Shown here: in pieces, positions 35,217 to 44,355 of the stretch
Layout: each line of letters opens with the position of its first letter
Numbering within the stretch: position 1 is the first letter of the stretch
Source: an uncultured Afifella sp.
GTDB taxonomy: Bacteria; Pseudomonadota; Alphaproteobacteria; Rhizobiales; Afifellaceae
Direction: 5' to 3'
Assembly: GCA_947259045.1 (NCBI GenBank)
Contig: CAMYKZ010000002.1
Coordinates: forward strand, 177,239 to 241,238
DNA length: 64,000 bases
Notes under the pieces: model-generated
The model's database searches: none
Told to the model about the DNA's origin: nothing
What the model saw: only the letters and a program-made list of their open reading frames with translations
Made by a program: the position numbers and the translations under genes

Positions 35217-36370
35217 GCATCGGCTCCCAAGACCGATTGGACCGGACAAAGGTGCTGCTTGCCGATCTGATCGGATTTGCAACGGTTTCCGCCGACAGCA
35301 ACCTCCAGCTGATCGACTATTGCTCTGCCCTGCTTGAACCGCTCGGCGCCAAAATCGAACTGTCGAAAAACGCCGATGGCAGCAAGGCCAACCTTTTCGC
35401 CACCATCGGCCCGGATATTGACGGCGGTGTGGTGCTTTCCGGCCATAGCGATGTCGTGCCCGTCGAAGGTCAGGACTGGAGCGATGATCCGTTCACGGCG
35501 CGGGAACGGGACGGACTGATTTATGGCCGCGGTGCCTGTGACATGAAAGGTTTTCTCGCCTGCTGCCTGGCCATGGCGCCGGAATACGCCGCCCGCGATC
35601 TCAAACGGCCGATCCATCTGGCTTTCACATATGACGAAGAGACCGGTTGTCTCGGCGCCGGAGTCTTGATGGAAGCGATGGCTGCGAGCGGACGCCGGCC
35701 GGCGCTCTGCATCATCGGCGAACCGACATCCATGCGCGTCATCGAAGGTCATAAGGGCTGTTATGAATACACCACCCGGTTCACCGGGCTGGAGGGGCAC
35801 AGTTCCAATCCGGACAAGGGCGTCAACGCAATTGAATTTGCCATGCGCTACGCCTCCGAACTCTATCGGATCGGCGCGGATCTGAAAGGCCGGGCGCCGC
35901 ACAATTCGCCGTTTACACCGCCATGGTCAACCATGCAGGTCGGCCGGATTTCCGGCGGCATCGCCCACAATGTGATTGCGCGCGACTGTTCTGTGGGGTG
36001 GGATTTCCGGCCAGTCAACGAGGCTGACGCCGAATATGCGTTGTCGGGCATGCGGACACGCGAAGCCGCGCTTCGGGCAGAAATGCAGGCGCTTTTTGTG
36101 GATGCTGACGTGCGCACCGAAACGCTGGGTGAAGTGGCCGGTCTTGAGCCGATGGCACAATCGGACGCGCGCGATCTTGCCGTGGCGCTGACCGGCAATT
36201 CCGATACCGGCGTCGTCTCATTCGGCACGGAAGGCGGACTATTTCAGAAAGCCGGCATTTCTACCGTGGTCTGCGGGCCGGGCTCGATCGATCAGGCACA
36301 CCGGCCGGATGAATATGTCTCCGTGGAGCAGTTGGATGCCTGCCTGGACATGCTGGCCGGGGTAAACTGA
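35213..36370 (+). CDS. M20 family deacetylase, acetylornithine deacetylase (ArgE)-like
   Basis: A 385-residue zinc-dependent M20 amidohydrolase. The first metal-binding motif VLSGHSDVVPV and the second segment YDEETGCLGAG (catalytic and metal Glu) are intact, as is the dimerisation domain (about 180-290). The family includes ArgE and DapE. It is translationally coupled to the DoeA-like gene, so it may deacetylate N-acetyl-diaminobutyrate. The characterised DoeB belongs to a different fold, so this is only an inference. Ordinary ArgE in arginine synthesis remains possible. Confidence 0.85.
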   Translation: MSIGSQDRLDRTKVLLADLIGFATVSADSNLQLIDYCSALLEPLGAKIELSKNADGSKANLFATIGPDIDGGVVLSGHSDVVPVEGQDWSDDPFTARERDGLIYGRGACDMKGFLACCLAMAPEYAARDLKRPIHLAFTYDEETGCLGAGVLMEAMAASGRRPALCIIGEPTSMRVIEGHKGCYEYTTRFTGLEGHSSNPDKGVNAIEFAMRYASELYRIGADLKGRAPHNSPFTPPWSTMQVGRISGGIAHNVIARDCSVGWDFRPVNEADAEYALSGMRTREAALRAEMQALFVDADVRTETLGEVAGLEPMAQSDARDLAVALTGNSDTGVVSFGTEGGLFQKAGISTVVCGPGSIDQAHRPDEYVSVEQLDACLDMLAGVN

Positions 36371-36404
36371 ACGCCGCCAAAGCGGCTTGCGAGAAATGGC
36401 GAAA

Positions 36405-36427
36405 CGGGCGGTTCAAAGAACCGCCCG
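36405..36427. terminator. Hairpin between the ArgE-like and His-rich genes
   Basis: A perfect 10-bp stem (36405-36414 with 36418-36427) closes an AAA loop. It is about 30 bases from the minus-strand stop and 35 from the plus-strand stop. On the minus strand T-rich sequence follows. Confidence 0.5.
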
Positions 36428-36458
36428 CGAATAATCCCCTCAACCTCAGAAACTTCTT

Positions 36459-36749
36459 TTAGAAGCAGACTTTGTATTTCTTCTTGTGGAAGTGGCCGTG
36501 GCCCTTGTGCCAGACCTTCTTGTATTTGTAGAAGCAGCTGAAACCACCGTGTCCATGACCATGGCCGTGACCACCCCAGTGACCGTGGCCACCGTGGCCG
36601 CCCCAATGACCGCCCCACTGACCGCCCCACTGACCACCATGATGGCCACCGCCAACTTGAATCTTGAGGCCATGAGCCTGGGCGGCAGGCTGGAATGCAA
36701 CAAGTCCGACTGCGACTGTTGCTGCTACGAGAATTGCTTTCTTAAACAT
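36459..36749 (-). CDS. Secreted His/Gly-rich protein, probable metal binder
   Basis: A 96-residue exported protein. The signal peptide ends AAQAH at about residue 26. The mature part is dominated by short repeats of GGQW, GGHW and GHGH, and ends in a Lys/His-rich stretch with two cysteines (FSCFY and KVCF). Such composition often binds Cu, Ni or Zn. A GGAG site lies upstream. It is divergent from the cupredoxin gene with about 230 bases between, so shared regulation is possible. Confidence 0.75.
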   Translation of the reverse strand: MFKKAILVAATVAVGLVAFQPAAQAHGLKIQVGGGHHGGQWGGQWGGHWGGHGGHGHWGGHGHGHGHGGFSCFYKYKKVWHKGHGHFHKKKYKVCF

Positions 36750-36981
36750 AGATCGTCTCCATTTGGTTCGAGGTTGATGAGGAGACATTATCGCGATGTG
36801 CTTGAACCCAGGCTGAGTGCCGCGTTCACAGTGCATTCATGTTCCTGAACAGGCCCGAAAGCGGGTTTGCCAGAAGACGGATCAGGTTTTGCTGAAGGCG
36901 ATCACCATCATTAAGTTATCAATTGACAACTTAATGATGGTGCGACATTCTTGTTGCGGGCTGGGCAAACGGGAGGGTGAA

Positions 36982-37302
36982 ATGAGTTTCGATCGAATTG
37001 CCATAATTGTCTGCCTGCCGCTTTTGGCGTCAACGCCGGCTTCGGCTGCAGACATCACGGTGACAATGGCCGGCGGCGCCTACCAGCCGGCGAAAATCAG
37101 TGCAGCAGTCGGCGACACGATTCGTTTCCGCAATGATGACGACGCCGATCATAATGTCTTTGTGCCGACCGTCGGCCATGCGCTTGATCTGGGCAAGCAG
37201 GAGCCTGGCCAGGAGGCCGTTCTGACCCTCGGCAAATCAGGTACGTTCGACGTGGAATGCGTTTTTCATCCCGGCATGCTGACAATCGTGGAGGTAAAGT
37301 GA
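36982..37302 (+). CDS. Cupredoxin (type 1 copper protein)
   Basis: A 106-residue exported copper protein with a signal peptide of about 26 residues (ending SAAD). The blue-copper ligands are present: His in DADHNVF, then Cys, His and Met in VECVFHPGM, typical of plastocyanin/amicyanin-like proteins. The GTG/ATG choice is settled by a GGGAGGG site 5 bases before 36982. Its stop overlaps the next ATG by 1 base (TGATG), so it is coupled to a cytochrome P460 gene. It may shuttle electrons with that enzyme. Confidence 0.9.
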   Translation: MSFDRIAIIVCLPLLASTPASAADITVTMAGGAYQPAKISAAVGDTIRFRNDDDADHNVFVPTVGHALDLGKQEPGQEAVLTLGKSGTFDVECVFHPGMLTIVEVK

Positions 37303-37814
37303 TGCGCACGATATCCCTGTCGATCGCTGCAGTTTGCGCCGGTCTCGCAACAGCCGGCACGCTGTGGGCCGGACCGGACACCGTCACGCTGCCGGAAAAC
37401 TATCAGGCCACATTCGTCAATTATCTTGATGTCGACCGTTTCGACCGCAAACGGGTGCGAAAGATGTATGTCAATCCGGACGCCCATGCCGCGGCAAATG
37501 CCGGTGACGACCTGCCCGGCGGCACGATCCTGATCATGGAAGACCATGACGCCCAGACAGATGCGGACGGCAATCTGCAACGGGATGGCGACGGCCGTCT
37601 GATTGCGCTCGATCCGGTGACAAATGTCTTCGTCATGGAAAAGAACGGCGCGTGGGAAACGGACAACGGGAACTGGGACTATGCCTGGTATCTGCCCGAT
37701 GGCACGCCAAAGCCGGACGCGGATTTTGCAGGCTGTTTCTCCTGCCACGCCAACCGGAGCGAACGCGACTATACGTTCACGTACTGGAAGAATGTTTCCG
37801 ACCAGGCGAAATAA
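37302..37814 (+). CDS. Cytochrome P460 family protein
   Basis: A 170-residue periplasmic haem protein. Residues 1-23 are a signal peptide. The c-type haem motif CFSCH lies near residue 147, and the N-terminal beta region (YQATFVNYLDVDR) and KMYVN segment match the P460 family, whose founders oxidise hydroxylamine or bind NO. The Lys cross-link residue characteristic of true P460 cannot be fixed from sequence alone. It is coupled to the cupredoxin gene upstream, a likely electron partner. Its 3' end overlaps the convergent TetR gene by 38 bases. Confidence 0.85.
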   Translation: MRTISLSIAAVCAGLATAGTLWAGPDTVTLPENYQATFVNYLDVDRFDRKRVRKMYVNPDAHAAANAGDDLPGGTILIMEDHDAQTDADGNLQRDGDGRLIALDPVTNVFVMEKNGAWETDNGNWDYAWYLPDGTPKPDADFAGCFSCHANRSERDYTFTYWKNVSDQAK

Positions 37815-38562
37815 CCTCATCCCTGCCCTGTTCCGGCGTCGGTGCAAGCAGGGTAACCGTCAGGCTGTCCGCGCCGCTTTCATGCAGCGCGCGGATGGCC
37901 GGTGTCGCACCTGACACGAAACTGCCGATATAAAGATCGACCACATCGTCGAGATTATCCGGCATCGGCATGCCGTAGACATGGCGGCGAATGCCGAGAA
38001 ACACCATCGCGGCATGGATCATCATCACCAGTTCGCGTTCCCCGCGCATTGCCGGCCGCTTGGCAAGTGCCGGCAGACCGGCGGTGCGGCGCAACCCGGC
38101 AATCATCGGCAGGAACAGATTCTGGGTCAGCGCCGCGCCGCGTTTGGTCGGCCACGACCGGCCGTCGAGACCGGCGCGTATGAACAGGCGCATGCGGGTC
38201 TCCGTCGCGCCGGCGACAAAGGCGCGATAAAATGCGCCGAGCGCTTCGGCAAGCGGCCGGCTGGCATCGAAGACCAGAGCATCGCCGCTCTGCCGGCCAA
38301 GGGCTGCTTCAAGCGTCTGCTCGATCAAAGCCTCTTTCGACGCAAAATGCTTGTAGATCAGCGCCTGGGTCACGCCGAGCGCGGCCGCGAGATCCCGGGT
38401 TGATATCTCAAATCCATGGGCGGCAAAATGGACGGCTGCCTGTTCGATCATCTGCGCGCGGCGCTGATCGGCCGGAAACCGCCTGCGATCGCTCGAAGCC
38501 GTCTGCTTCTTCGCGGCCTGCCCTTTTTCAGCATCGGATCGTTCTGATCGCGGCCGGTTCAT
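37777..38562 (-). CDS. TetR family transcriptional regulator
   Basis: A 261-residue TetR-type repressor. The helix-turn-helix lies at about residues 35-80 (FEISTRDLAAALGVTQALIYKHF). A basic leader precedes it. The C-terminal ligand domain ends in a tail that overlaps the P460 gene. It is divergent from phnD with about 275 bases between, so it may control the phosphonate transport operon. The start is set at the ATG nearest the conserved core; the upstream frame to 38673 is less likely. Confidence 0.88.
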   Translation of the reverse strand: MNRPRSERSDAEKGQAAKKQTASSDRRRFPADQRRAQMIEQAAVHFAAHGFEISTRDLAAALGVTQALIYKHFASKEALIEQTLEAALGRQSGDALVFDASRPLAEALGAFYRAFVAGATETRMRLFIRAGLDGRSWPTKRGAALTQNLFLPMIAGLRRTAGLPALAKRPAMRGERELVMMIHAAMVFLGIRRHVYGMPMPDNLDDVVDLYIGSFVSGATPAIRALHESGADSLTVTLLAPTPEQGRDEVISPGRKHSSST

Positions 38563-38839
38563 CGAATGTCCATTCTTCAGTCTCTTGCCGTGGGGTGACA
38601 ACCCGGCTGGTTTAGCACAATTGCTCCCTGTCCGGCCATCATCCCGGCGGCAGACGGGATACGATCTTATCACCCATGACGACCGGATTCCCGGCGCGGC
38701 TTCAAATCGGTTGACGCCGAAGGTGATTCACAGTGTGATGCCGGCTGCGGTAAGGTCGATGCGCCGCAATTCGATATTGCGCGCAACGGCCGACAAAAAT
38801 GCAACGATCCGAAAATACAAAAAATCCATGGGAGAGAAC

Positions 38840-39817
38840 ATGAAACTCAAAAGCTCAATGATTACAATGGCCGCGCTTCTGGCAGGCGTCGCCTTTGCTT
38901 CACCTGCAATGGCGGCGGAAGATTGCCCGCGCGGCGATCTCGACGAACGCTTCTGCGACCGCGACGGCGATCTGATCGCCGATCAGCCGACCGATTCGTC
39001 GCAGTGGATGGACCCGGACACGCTGGTCTTTGCCTATACGCCGGTTGAAGATCCGGCGGTCTACAAGACAGCCTGGGCCGATTTCCTGACCCATCTTGAA
39101 AAAGAGACCGGCAAGAAGGTACAGTTTTTCCCGGTCCAGTCCAATGCCGCGGAAATTGAGGCAATGCGCTCCGGGCGGCTGCATATTGCCGGGTTCAACA
39201 CCGGTTCGAACCCGCTTGCGGTCAATTGCGCCGGCTTCCGGCCGTTCACCATCATGGCCAGTAAGGATGGTCATTTTGGCTATGAAATGGAAATCATCAC
39301 CTATCCGGGCAGCGGCATTACCAAGGTGGAAGAGCTGAAAGGCAAGACGCTGGCGTTTACCTCGCCGACATCCAATTCAGGTTTCAAGGCGCCGTCGGCG
39401 ATCCTGAAGTCGGATTTCGACCTGGTTCCGGAACGCGATTTCGAACCTGTCTTTTCCGGCAAGCACGACAATTCCATTCTCGGTGTCGCCAACAAGGATT
39501 ACCCGGCTGCCTCGATCGCGAATTCGGTCAAGTCGCGGATGATCAGCCGCGACGTCATTAAGGAAGACCAGGTGGTGACGATCTACAAGTCGCAGACGTT
39601 CCCGACGACAGGTTTTGGCGTTGCCCACAATCTCAAGCCGGAACTCGCAGCCAAGATTGAGGGCGCGTTCTTCAACTTTGAATGGGAAGGCTCGAGCCTG
39701 AAAGCGGAGTTCGAAAAATCCAACGAAGGCCAGTTCCTGAAAATGAACTACAAGGACTTCTGGGACGTCATCCGCAAAATCGATGTGGCCAACGGCGTTT
39801 CCTACGCCTGCAAGTAA
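38840..39817 (+). CDS. phnD: Phosphonate/phosphite ABC transporter substrate-binding protein
   Basis: A 325-residue periplasmic binding protein of the PhnD family. Residues 1-26 form a signal peptide ending PAMAA. The ligand-binding fold shows the family's [16 protein letters not shown] and HDNSIL segments. PhnD proteins bind phosphonates such as 2-aminoethylphosphonate. A GGGAGAG site precedes the ATG. It is the first gene of a four-gene transport operon. A strong hairpin follows its stop, so the binding protein may be made in excess of the membrane components. Confidence 0.88.
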   Translation: MKLKSSMITMAALLAGVAFASPAMAAEDCPRGDLDERFCDRDGDLIADQPTDSSQWMDPDTLVFAYTPVEDPAVYKTAWADFLTHLEKETGKKVQFFPVQSNAAEIEAMRSGRLHIAGFNTGSNPLAVNCAGFRPFTIMASKDGHFGYEMEIITYPGSGITKVEELKGKTLAFTSPTSNSGFKAPSAILKSDFDLVPERDFEPVFSGKHDNSILGVANKDYPAASIANSVKSRMISRDVIKEDQVVTIYKSQTFPTTGFGVAHNLKPELAAKIEGAFFNFEWEGSSLKAEFEKSNEGQFLKMNYKDFWDVIRKIDVANGVSYACK

Positions 39818-39825
39818 AATCACCG

Positions 39826-39859
39826 GACGGCGCTTCTGCCAACGAGCGGAAGCGCCGTC
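39826..39859 (+). terminator. Attenuating hairpin between phnD and phnC
   Basis: A perfect 11-bp stem (GACGGCGCTTC with GAAGCGCCGTC) closes a 12-nt loop, starting 9 bases after the phnD stop and followed by TTATT. The following T-run is short, so it probably causes only partial termination or 3'-end stabilisation. Confidence 0.5.
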
Positions 39860-39888
39860 TTATTGCATCGAAAATTGCGGGCTGGGGC

Positions 39889-40686
39889 ATGCTTCATCTG
39901 GACTCTCTGACAAAACGCTATCCGACAGGCGATATGGCGCTGACAAATGTCAGCCTGGACATTCCGACCGGCCAGGTCGTCGCGCTGATCGGACCATCGG
40001 GCGCGGGAAAAAGCACTCTGATCCGGTGCGTCAACCGGCTGGTCGAACCGACATCGGGAAAAGTGGAACTGAACGGCGAAAATCTAACCGCCCTGGGTTC
40101 TGCCAAACTCCGCCGGGCGCGCCGGCGCATGGGCATGATCTTTCAGGAATACGCCCTGGTGGAACGGCTCACCGTGATGGAAAACGTGCTGTCCGGCCGA
40201 CTCGGTTATGTCGGCTTCTGGCAGAGTTTCCTGCGCAGATATCCGCAAAGTGACGTTGACGAGGCTTTCCGGCTGCTCGATCGCGTCGGGCTGACGGAAA
40301 TGGTGGACAAACGCGCGGATGCGCTGTCCGGCGGCCAGCGCCAGAGGGTCGGCATCGCCCGTGCCCTGATCCAGGATCCGCAATTGCTGCTGGTGGACGA
40401 ACCGACAGCTTCGCTCGACCCGAAGACATCGCGGCAGATCATGCGGCTGATCTGCGAATTGTGCGCGGAACGCGGGCTTGCAGCGATCATCAATATCCAC
40501 GACGTGGCGCTGGCTCAGATGTTCGTGCAGCGGGTCATCGGCCTGAAACTTGGCGAGGTCGTCTATGACGGCGACCCGGATGGCCTCACTCCGGACCATC
40601 TGACGGAGATTTACGGCGAAGAAGACTGGAAGGCGACAATCCGCAAGGTCGAGGACGACGACGACGCGGCCGGCGTTGCCGCATGA
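39889..40686 (+). CDS. phnC: Phosphonate ABC transporter ATP-binding protein
   Basis: A 265-residue ABC ATPase. Walker A is GPSGAGKST (35-43), the signature LSGGQ is at about 147-151, Walker B LLLVDEP at about 166-172, and the switch His follows in NIHDV. The Q-loop is [15 protein letters not shown]. The length and the Phn-type insertion ([11 protein letters not shown]) match PhnC. Its stop overlaps the start of the first phnE by 4 bases. The start at 39889 lies just after the hairpin. Confidence 0.9.
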   Translation: MLHLDSLTKRYPTGDMALTNVSLDIPTGQVVALIGPSGAGKSTLIRCVNRLVEPTSGKVELNGENLTALGSAKLRRARRRMGMIFQEYALVERLTVMENVLSGRLGYVGFWQSFLRRYPQSDVDEAFRLLDRVGLTEMVDKRADALSGGQRQRVGIARALIQDPQLLLVDEPTASLDPKTSRQIMRLICELCAERGLAAIINIHDVALAQMFVQRVIGLKLGEVVYDGDPDGLTPDHLTEIYGEEDWKATIRKVEDDDDAAGVAA

Positions 40687-41501
40687 GTGATAATCCCGCC
40701 GTCAGCGCACCCGGCAGCCGCACCTGGCGCAAGCCGCCCTTTATCGAAAGCCCAGGCCTGCGGCATGGATTGACCGTACTGGCGATTGTTTATCTGATTG
40801 CCTCGGTTGCAACGATCGACGTCAACTGGGTCCGTGTCTATGAAGGGCTCGAACGGGGCTGGAAATTCATTGTAGCCTTTTCCCATCCGGATTTTTTCGA
40901 ACGCGGGACCGACATCCGCGAAGGCATGATGGAAAGCATCATCATGACGGTTGCGTCGACCGTCGTCGGTGTCGCCATATCGATTCCGATCGGGCTGGGT
41001 GCAGCGCGCAATATCGCTCCCCTTCCCGTCTACCTTGTCTGCCGCGGCATTGTCACGATTTCCCGGGCGTTGCATGAGATCATCGTTGCGATCCTGATGG
41101 TAGCGATCTTCGGCTTCGGTCCGCTGGCCGGCTTCATCACCCTGTCGTTTGCAACCATCGGCTTTCTGTCGAAATTGCTGGCGGAAGATATTGAATCGAT
41201 GGACCGGGCGCAGGCGGAGGCGATCAAAGCCACCGGCAGTTCCTGGCTGCAATGGGTCAATTACGGCGTCCAGCCGCAGGTCATGCCGCGGCTGATCGGC
41301 CTGTCGATCTACCGGCTGGATATCAATTTCCGGGAATCGGCAATCCTCGGCCTTGTCGGTGCCGGCGGCATCGGCGCGACGCTGAACACCGCGTTCGACC
41401 GGTATGAATTCGACACCGCCGCAGCCATCATCATCATGATCATCGTCATCGTCATGGTGCTGGAATATGGCTCCGGCATCATCCGGGCGAGGTTGCAATA
41501 A
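40683..41501 (+). CDS. phnE: Phosphonate ABC transporter permease, PhnE (first)
   Basis: A 272-residue inner-membrane permease with about six hydrophobic helices and the binding-protein-dependent EAA-type loop ([24 protein letters not shown]). The family's [21 protein letters not shown] near the C-terminus is typical of PhnE. It is coupled to phnC and to the second permease (TAATG overlap). The two permeases likely form the heterodimeric channel. Confidence 0.9.
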   Translation: MSDNPAVSAPGSRTWRKPPFIESPGLRHGLTVLAIVYLIASVATIDVNWVRVYEGLERGWKFIVAFSHPDFFERGTDIREGMMESIIMTVASTVVGVAISIPIGLGAARNIAPLPVYLVCRGIVTISRALHEIIVAILMVAIFGFGPLAGFITLSFATIGFLSKLLAEDIESMDRAQAEAIKATGSSWLQWVNYGVQPQVMPRLIGLSIYRLDINFRESAILGLVGAGGIGATLNTAFDRYEFDTAAAIIIMIIVIVMVLEYGSGIIRARLQ

Positions 41502-42319
41502 TGGCTGTTCGGAAAGCCAGTGACGGCGGACATATCTGGGCGCGCCGTACACGCGGCAGTCAGCTGGGAATCTGGTTCCTGTGGTTTTGCGGCGTGGCCA
41601 TTTTCATAGTCTGCTGGAAGCAGATATCCGACGTGACGACCTGGTATTTTGTCTATGACGCGCCCCGCATCGCCGATGATATCCTCAGCCGGGCAATGCC
41701 GCCCGACTGGTTCTACATCAACGACCTGTGGAAACCGCTCTGGGATACGTTGAACATCGCCACGATGGGCACGTTCCTTGCCCTTCTGATGGCTGTTCCG
41801 GTGGCGTTCCTGGCAGCACGCAACACCACGCCAAGCGTCCGGCTCATCCGGCCGATCGCGCTTTTGATCATCGTCTCGTCCAGGTCGATCAATTCGCTGA
41901 TCTGGGCCCTGCTGCTGGTGGCCATCATCGGCCCGGGCGTGTTTGCCGGCCTGATTGCGATTGCGCTGCGCTCGATCGGCTTCTGCGCCAAGCTGCTGTA
42001 CGAGGCGATTGAGGAGATCGATACGCGCCAGGTTGAGGCGATTACCGCAACCGGCGCCAGCCGCTGGCAGATCATGGCTTATGGCATCGTGCCGCAGATC
42101 CTGCCGGCCTTTGCCGGCATTACCGTATTTCGCTGGGATATCAATATCCGCGAATCGACCGTATTGGGCCTTGTCGGCGCCGGCGGCATCGGCCTGCACA
42201 TGCGGTCGTCGCTGGATGTTCTGGCCTGGCCGAAGGTGGCACTGATCCTGGCGGTGATCCTGGTTGCGGTCATTGTCAGCGAGTGGGTTTCCGCCAAGGT
42301 GCGCGCCGCGATCATCTGA
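41501..42319 (+). CDS. phnE: Phosphonate ABC transporter permease, PhnE (second)
   Basis: A 272-residue permease, paralogous to the preceding one. The conserved EAA loop (EAITATGASRWQIMAYGIVPQILP) and the [20 protein letters not shown] segment are present, with about six membrane helices. The ATG shares one base with the first permease's TAA. It ends 10 bases before the convergent Na/Pi transporter gene, with no room for an independent terminator. Confidence 0.9.
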   Translation: MAVRKASDGGHIWARRTRGSQLGIWFLWFCGVAIFIVCWKQISDVTTWYFVYDAPRIADDILSRAMPPDWFYINDLWKPLWDTLNIATMGTFLALLMAVPVAFLAARNTTPSVRLIRPIALLIIVSSRSINSLIWALLLVAIIGPGVFAGLIAIALRSIGFCAKLLYEAIEEIDTRQVEAITATGASRWQIMAYGIVPQILPAFAGITVFRWDINIRESTVLGLVGAGGIGLHMRSSLDVLAWPKVALILAVILVAVIVSEWVSAKVRAAII

Positions 42320-42328
42320 GGAACGGCC

Positions 42329-44077
42329 TTACTGCGGACCGTCCGGCACCGGATCCGATTTGTTCAGCGGCAGGGTCAGGTCGGTTTCGGCCGAAGGCGC
42401 AGGCCCTTTCAGCTGCCGAACCGATTTTTTCGTCAGCCGGGACGGGCGCAGTTCGCCGGCGCGCTCCAGCACGGGATAGGCAACCGACGTCAGATGTGAA
42501 TTGATGCGCTTGAAATCGCGAATGACGTCCAGATGGATGGCGCTCGTCACCATGCTCTCAAACACGCCGGAGCGCAGCCGCTCCAGATGTTTTTCGGTAT
42601 CCTCGATCTCCATTTCGCGCAGCTCCGTTTTGCGGGCGATAAGCTGGCGGGCGCTGTCGGGGTGGCCGTTCATAAAGACGTTCAGCGACAATTGCAGCGT
42701 ATCCATGATGCGCGCATGCATGGAGTGAATATCGTCCCACCCGCGGTCGGAAAACTGCAGCCTATGGCGGCGTTTCTTCTTGGCCAGTTCGATCAGATTC
42801 TTGTCGATGATATCGCCGACATGCTCCAGGTTTGTGGTGAAGGTGATGATATCGATGGCGCGCTGGCTGTCGGTTTCGCCGAGTTCTTCGCGCATCAACC
42901 GCGTCAGATAGAGCTTGATGGCCTCGTTCAGCCTGTCGAGCCGGTCTTCATCGGCTTCCACGGCCTTGCTCAGCGCCGGATTGTCAGAATCGAAAATTTC
43001 GATCGTCCTGGCCATCATGCTTTCGACGATTCCGCCCATGTGCAGGGTTTCGCGCGCCGCCGCACCTAACGCTGAGGACGGCGACTGCAGCAGTGACTTG
43101 TCGAGATAGCGCGGGCCGGCTGAGCCGTCGCTGCCGACAAGGTCAGGCAGAATTTTCTGAGAGAGCCACGCAACGGCGCCGGTCAGGCCAATGAACAGCG
43201 GAATGAGCGCGGCATTGAACGCGAGATGAAACGCGATGATCTGCATGCCGGAGTCCGGATGGAAGCCGGTGATGGCCGGGCTCACGTACGGCAGCAGCGG
43301 CAACGCCGCGGCAACTCCGATAAAGCGGAAGATCAGGTTGCCGATCGGAATACGCCTTGTGGCAGGTGGCTCGCCAAGGGTCGCGCTCAGGGCCGGCAGC
43401 GCCGCACCGGCATTGATGCCGAGCACGAACGGGAAAAGCTGCTCTGCCGGCAAGCCGGCCGACGACGCCAGGGCAACCGCAAACAGCACGATCGCAATGC
43501 TTGAATAGGCCGCCCAGGTGAGCGTGGCGCCAGCGAGCAGTGCCAGCAGCGGCTCCCGCGATGTCGCTTCGATAACCGCCGAAATGACCGGGCTGGATGA
43601 CAGATCCGATGCAGCCATGCCGATGGTGCGAAGACCGAGGAACAGCATTCCCAGGCCGATCATCACGCGGCCGAGATTCATCATGCGGGTATTGCGGCCT
43701 TCAAATGTGGCGTGCAGCGCATAGCCGCCAAACGCCATGACGGGCCAGGCCGCCGAAACACCGGACGAAAAGACCAGCGCCGCAACGGCCGAACCGAAAT
43801 CGGCGCCAAGCATCACGGCAAGAGCGCCGGCCGTGACAATCGCGCCCTGGGCGACAAACGGGCTGACCAGCAAAGCGGTCGCTGTCGAACTCTGCAGCAG
43901 GGTGCCGACGATCGATCCGGCAATGGCGGCGCGCAACCGGTTGCCGGTCCAGTCGCCGATAAACTGCAGCAGCACGGAGCCATAGCCGCGCAATACGCCT
44001 GTGCGCACCATGCGGCAGCCCCACAGGATCAGGGCAATGCCGCCCAAAACGGAAATCAGTATCTCGGTACCGGACAT
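42329..44077 (-). CDS. Na/Pi cotransporter family protein with PhoU-like domain
   Basis: A 582-residue protein. The membrane half (about 1-320) contains two NptA/SLC34-type repeats, the first with QSSTATALL and the second with GINAGAALPAL. The cytoplasmic C-terminal part (about 345-545) is PhoU-like and helical. YjbB/NptA-type members move phosphate, often outward. Its position convergent with phnCDE suggests phosphate balance during phosphonate use, an inference. It starts at 44077; no clear ribosome binding site was noted. Confidence 0.88.
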   Translation of the reverse strand: MSGTEILISVLGGIALILWGCRMVRTGVLRGYGSVLLQFIGDWTGNRLRAAIAGSIVGTLLQSSTATALLVSPFVAQGAIVTAGALAVMLGADFGSAVAALVFSSGVSAAWPVMAFGGYALHATFEGRNTRMMNLGRVMIGLGMLFLGLRTIGMAASDLSSSPVISAVIEATSREPLLALLAGATLTWAAYSSIAIVLFAVALASSAGLPAEQLFPFVLGINAGAALPALSATLGEPPATRRIPIGNLIFRFIGVAAALPLLPYVSPAITGFHPDSGMQIIAFHLAFNAALIPLFIGLTGAVAWLSQKILPDLVGSDGSAGPRYLDKSLLQSPSSALGAAARETLHMGGIVESMMARTIEIFDSDNPALSKAVEADEDRLDRLNEAIKLYLTRLMREELGETDSQRAIDIITFTTNLEHVGDIIDKNLIELAKKKRRHRLQFSDRGWDDIHSMHARIMDTLQLSLNVFMNGHPDSARQLIARKTELREMEIEDTEKHLERLRSGVFESMVTSAIHLDVIRDFKRINSHLTSVAYPVLERAGELRPSRLTKKSVRQLKGPAPSAETDLTLPLNKSDPVPDGPQ

Positions 44078-44355
44078 GGAGGTATGAACTTCAAAGACTC
44101 AAAAAGTGCAATATGTGCACTTATTTTGCATCAAATTCAGGCAAAAATCCAGCCCCGACATGTCTGTCGCCGGCCTGCCGCATTATTGCAGGCCGGTCGG
44201 GATACGCTTTTCAAACGCATCGATGATTGTCACCGACGGAACCGCATGTCTCGTTCGTTGCTGATTGATGGCAGTCGGACGCACCAATGATCGTAGCAAG
44301 GGCGCCAGCCACCGCTATCGACGATCACCATATTTGCCCGCTGACCCATACCGGC

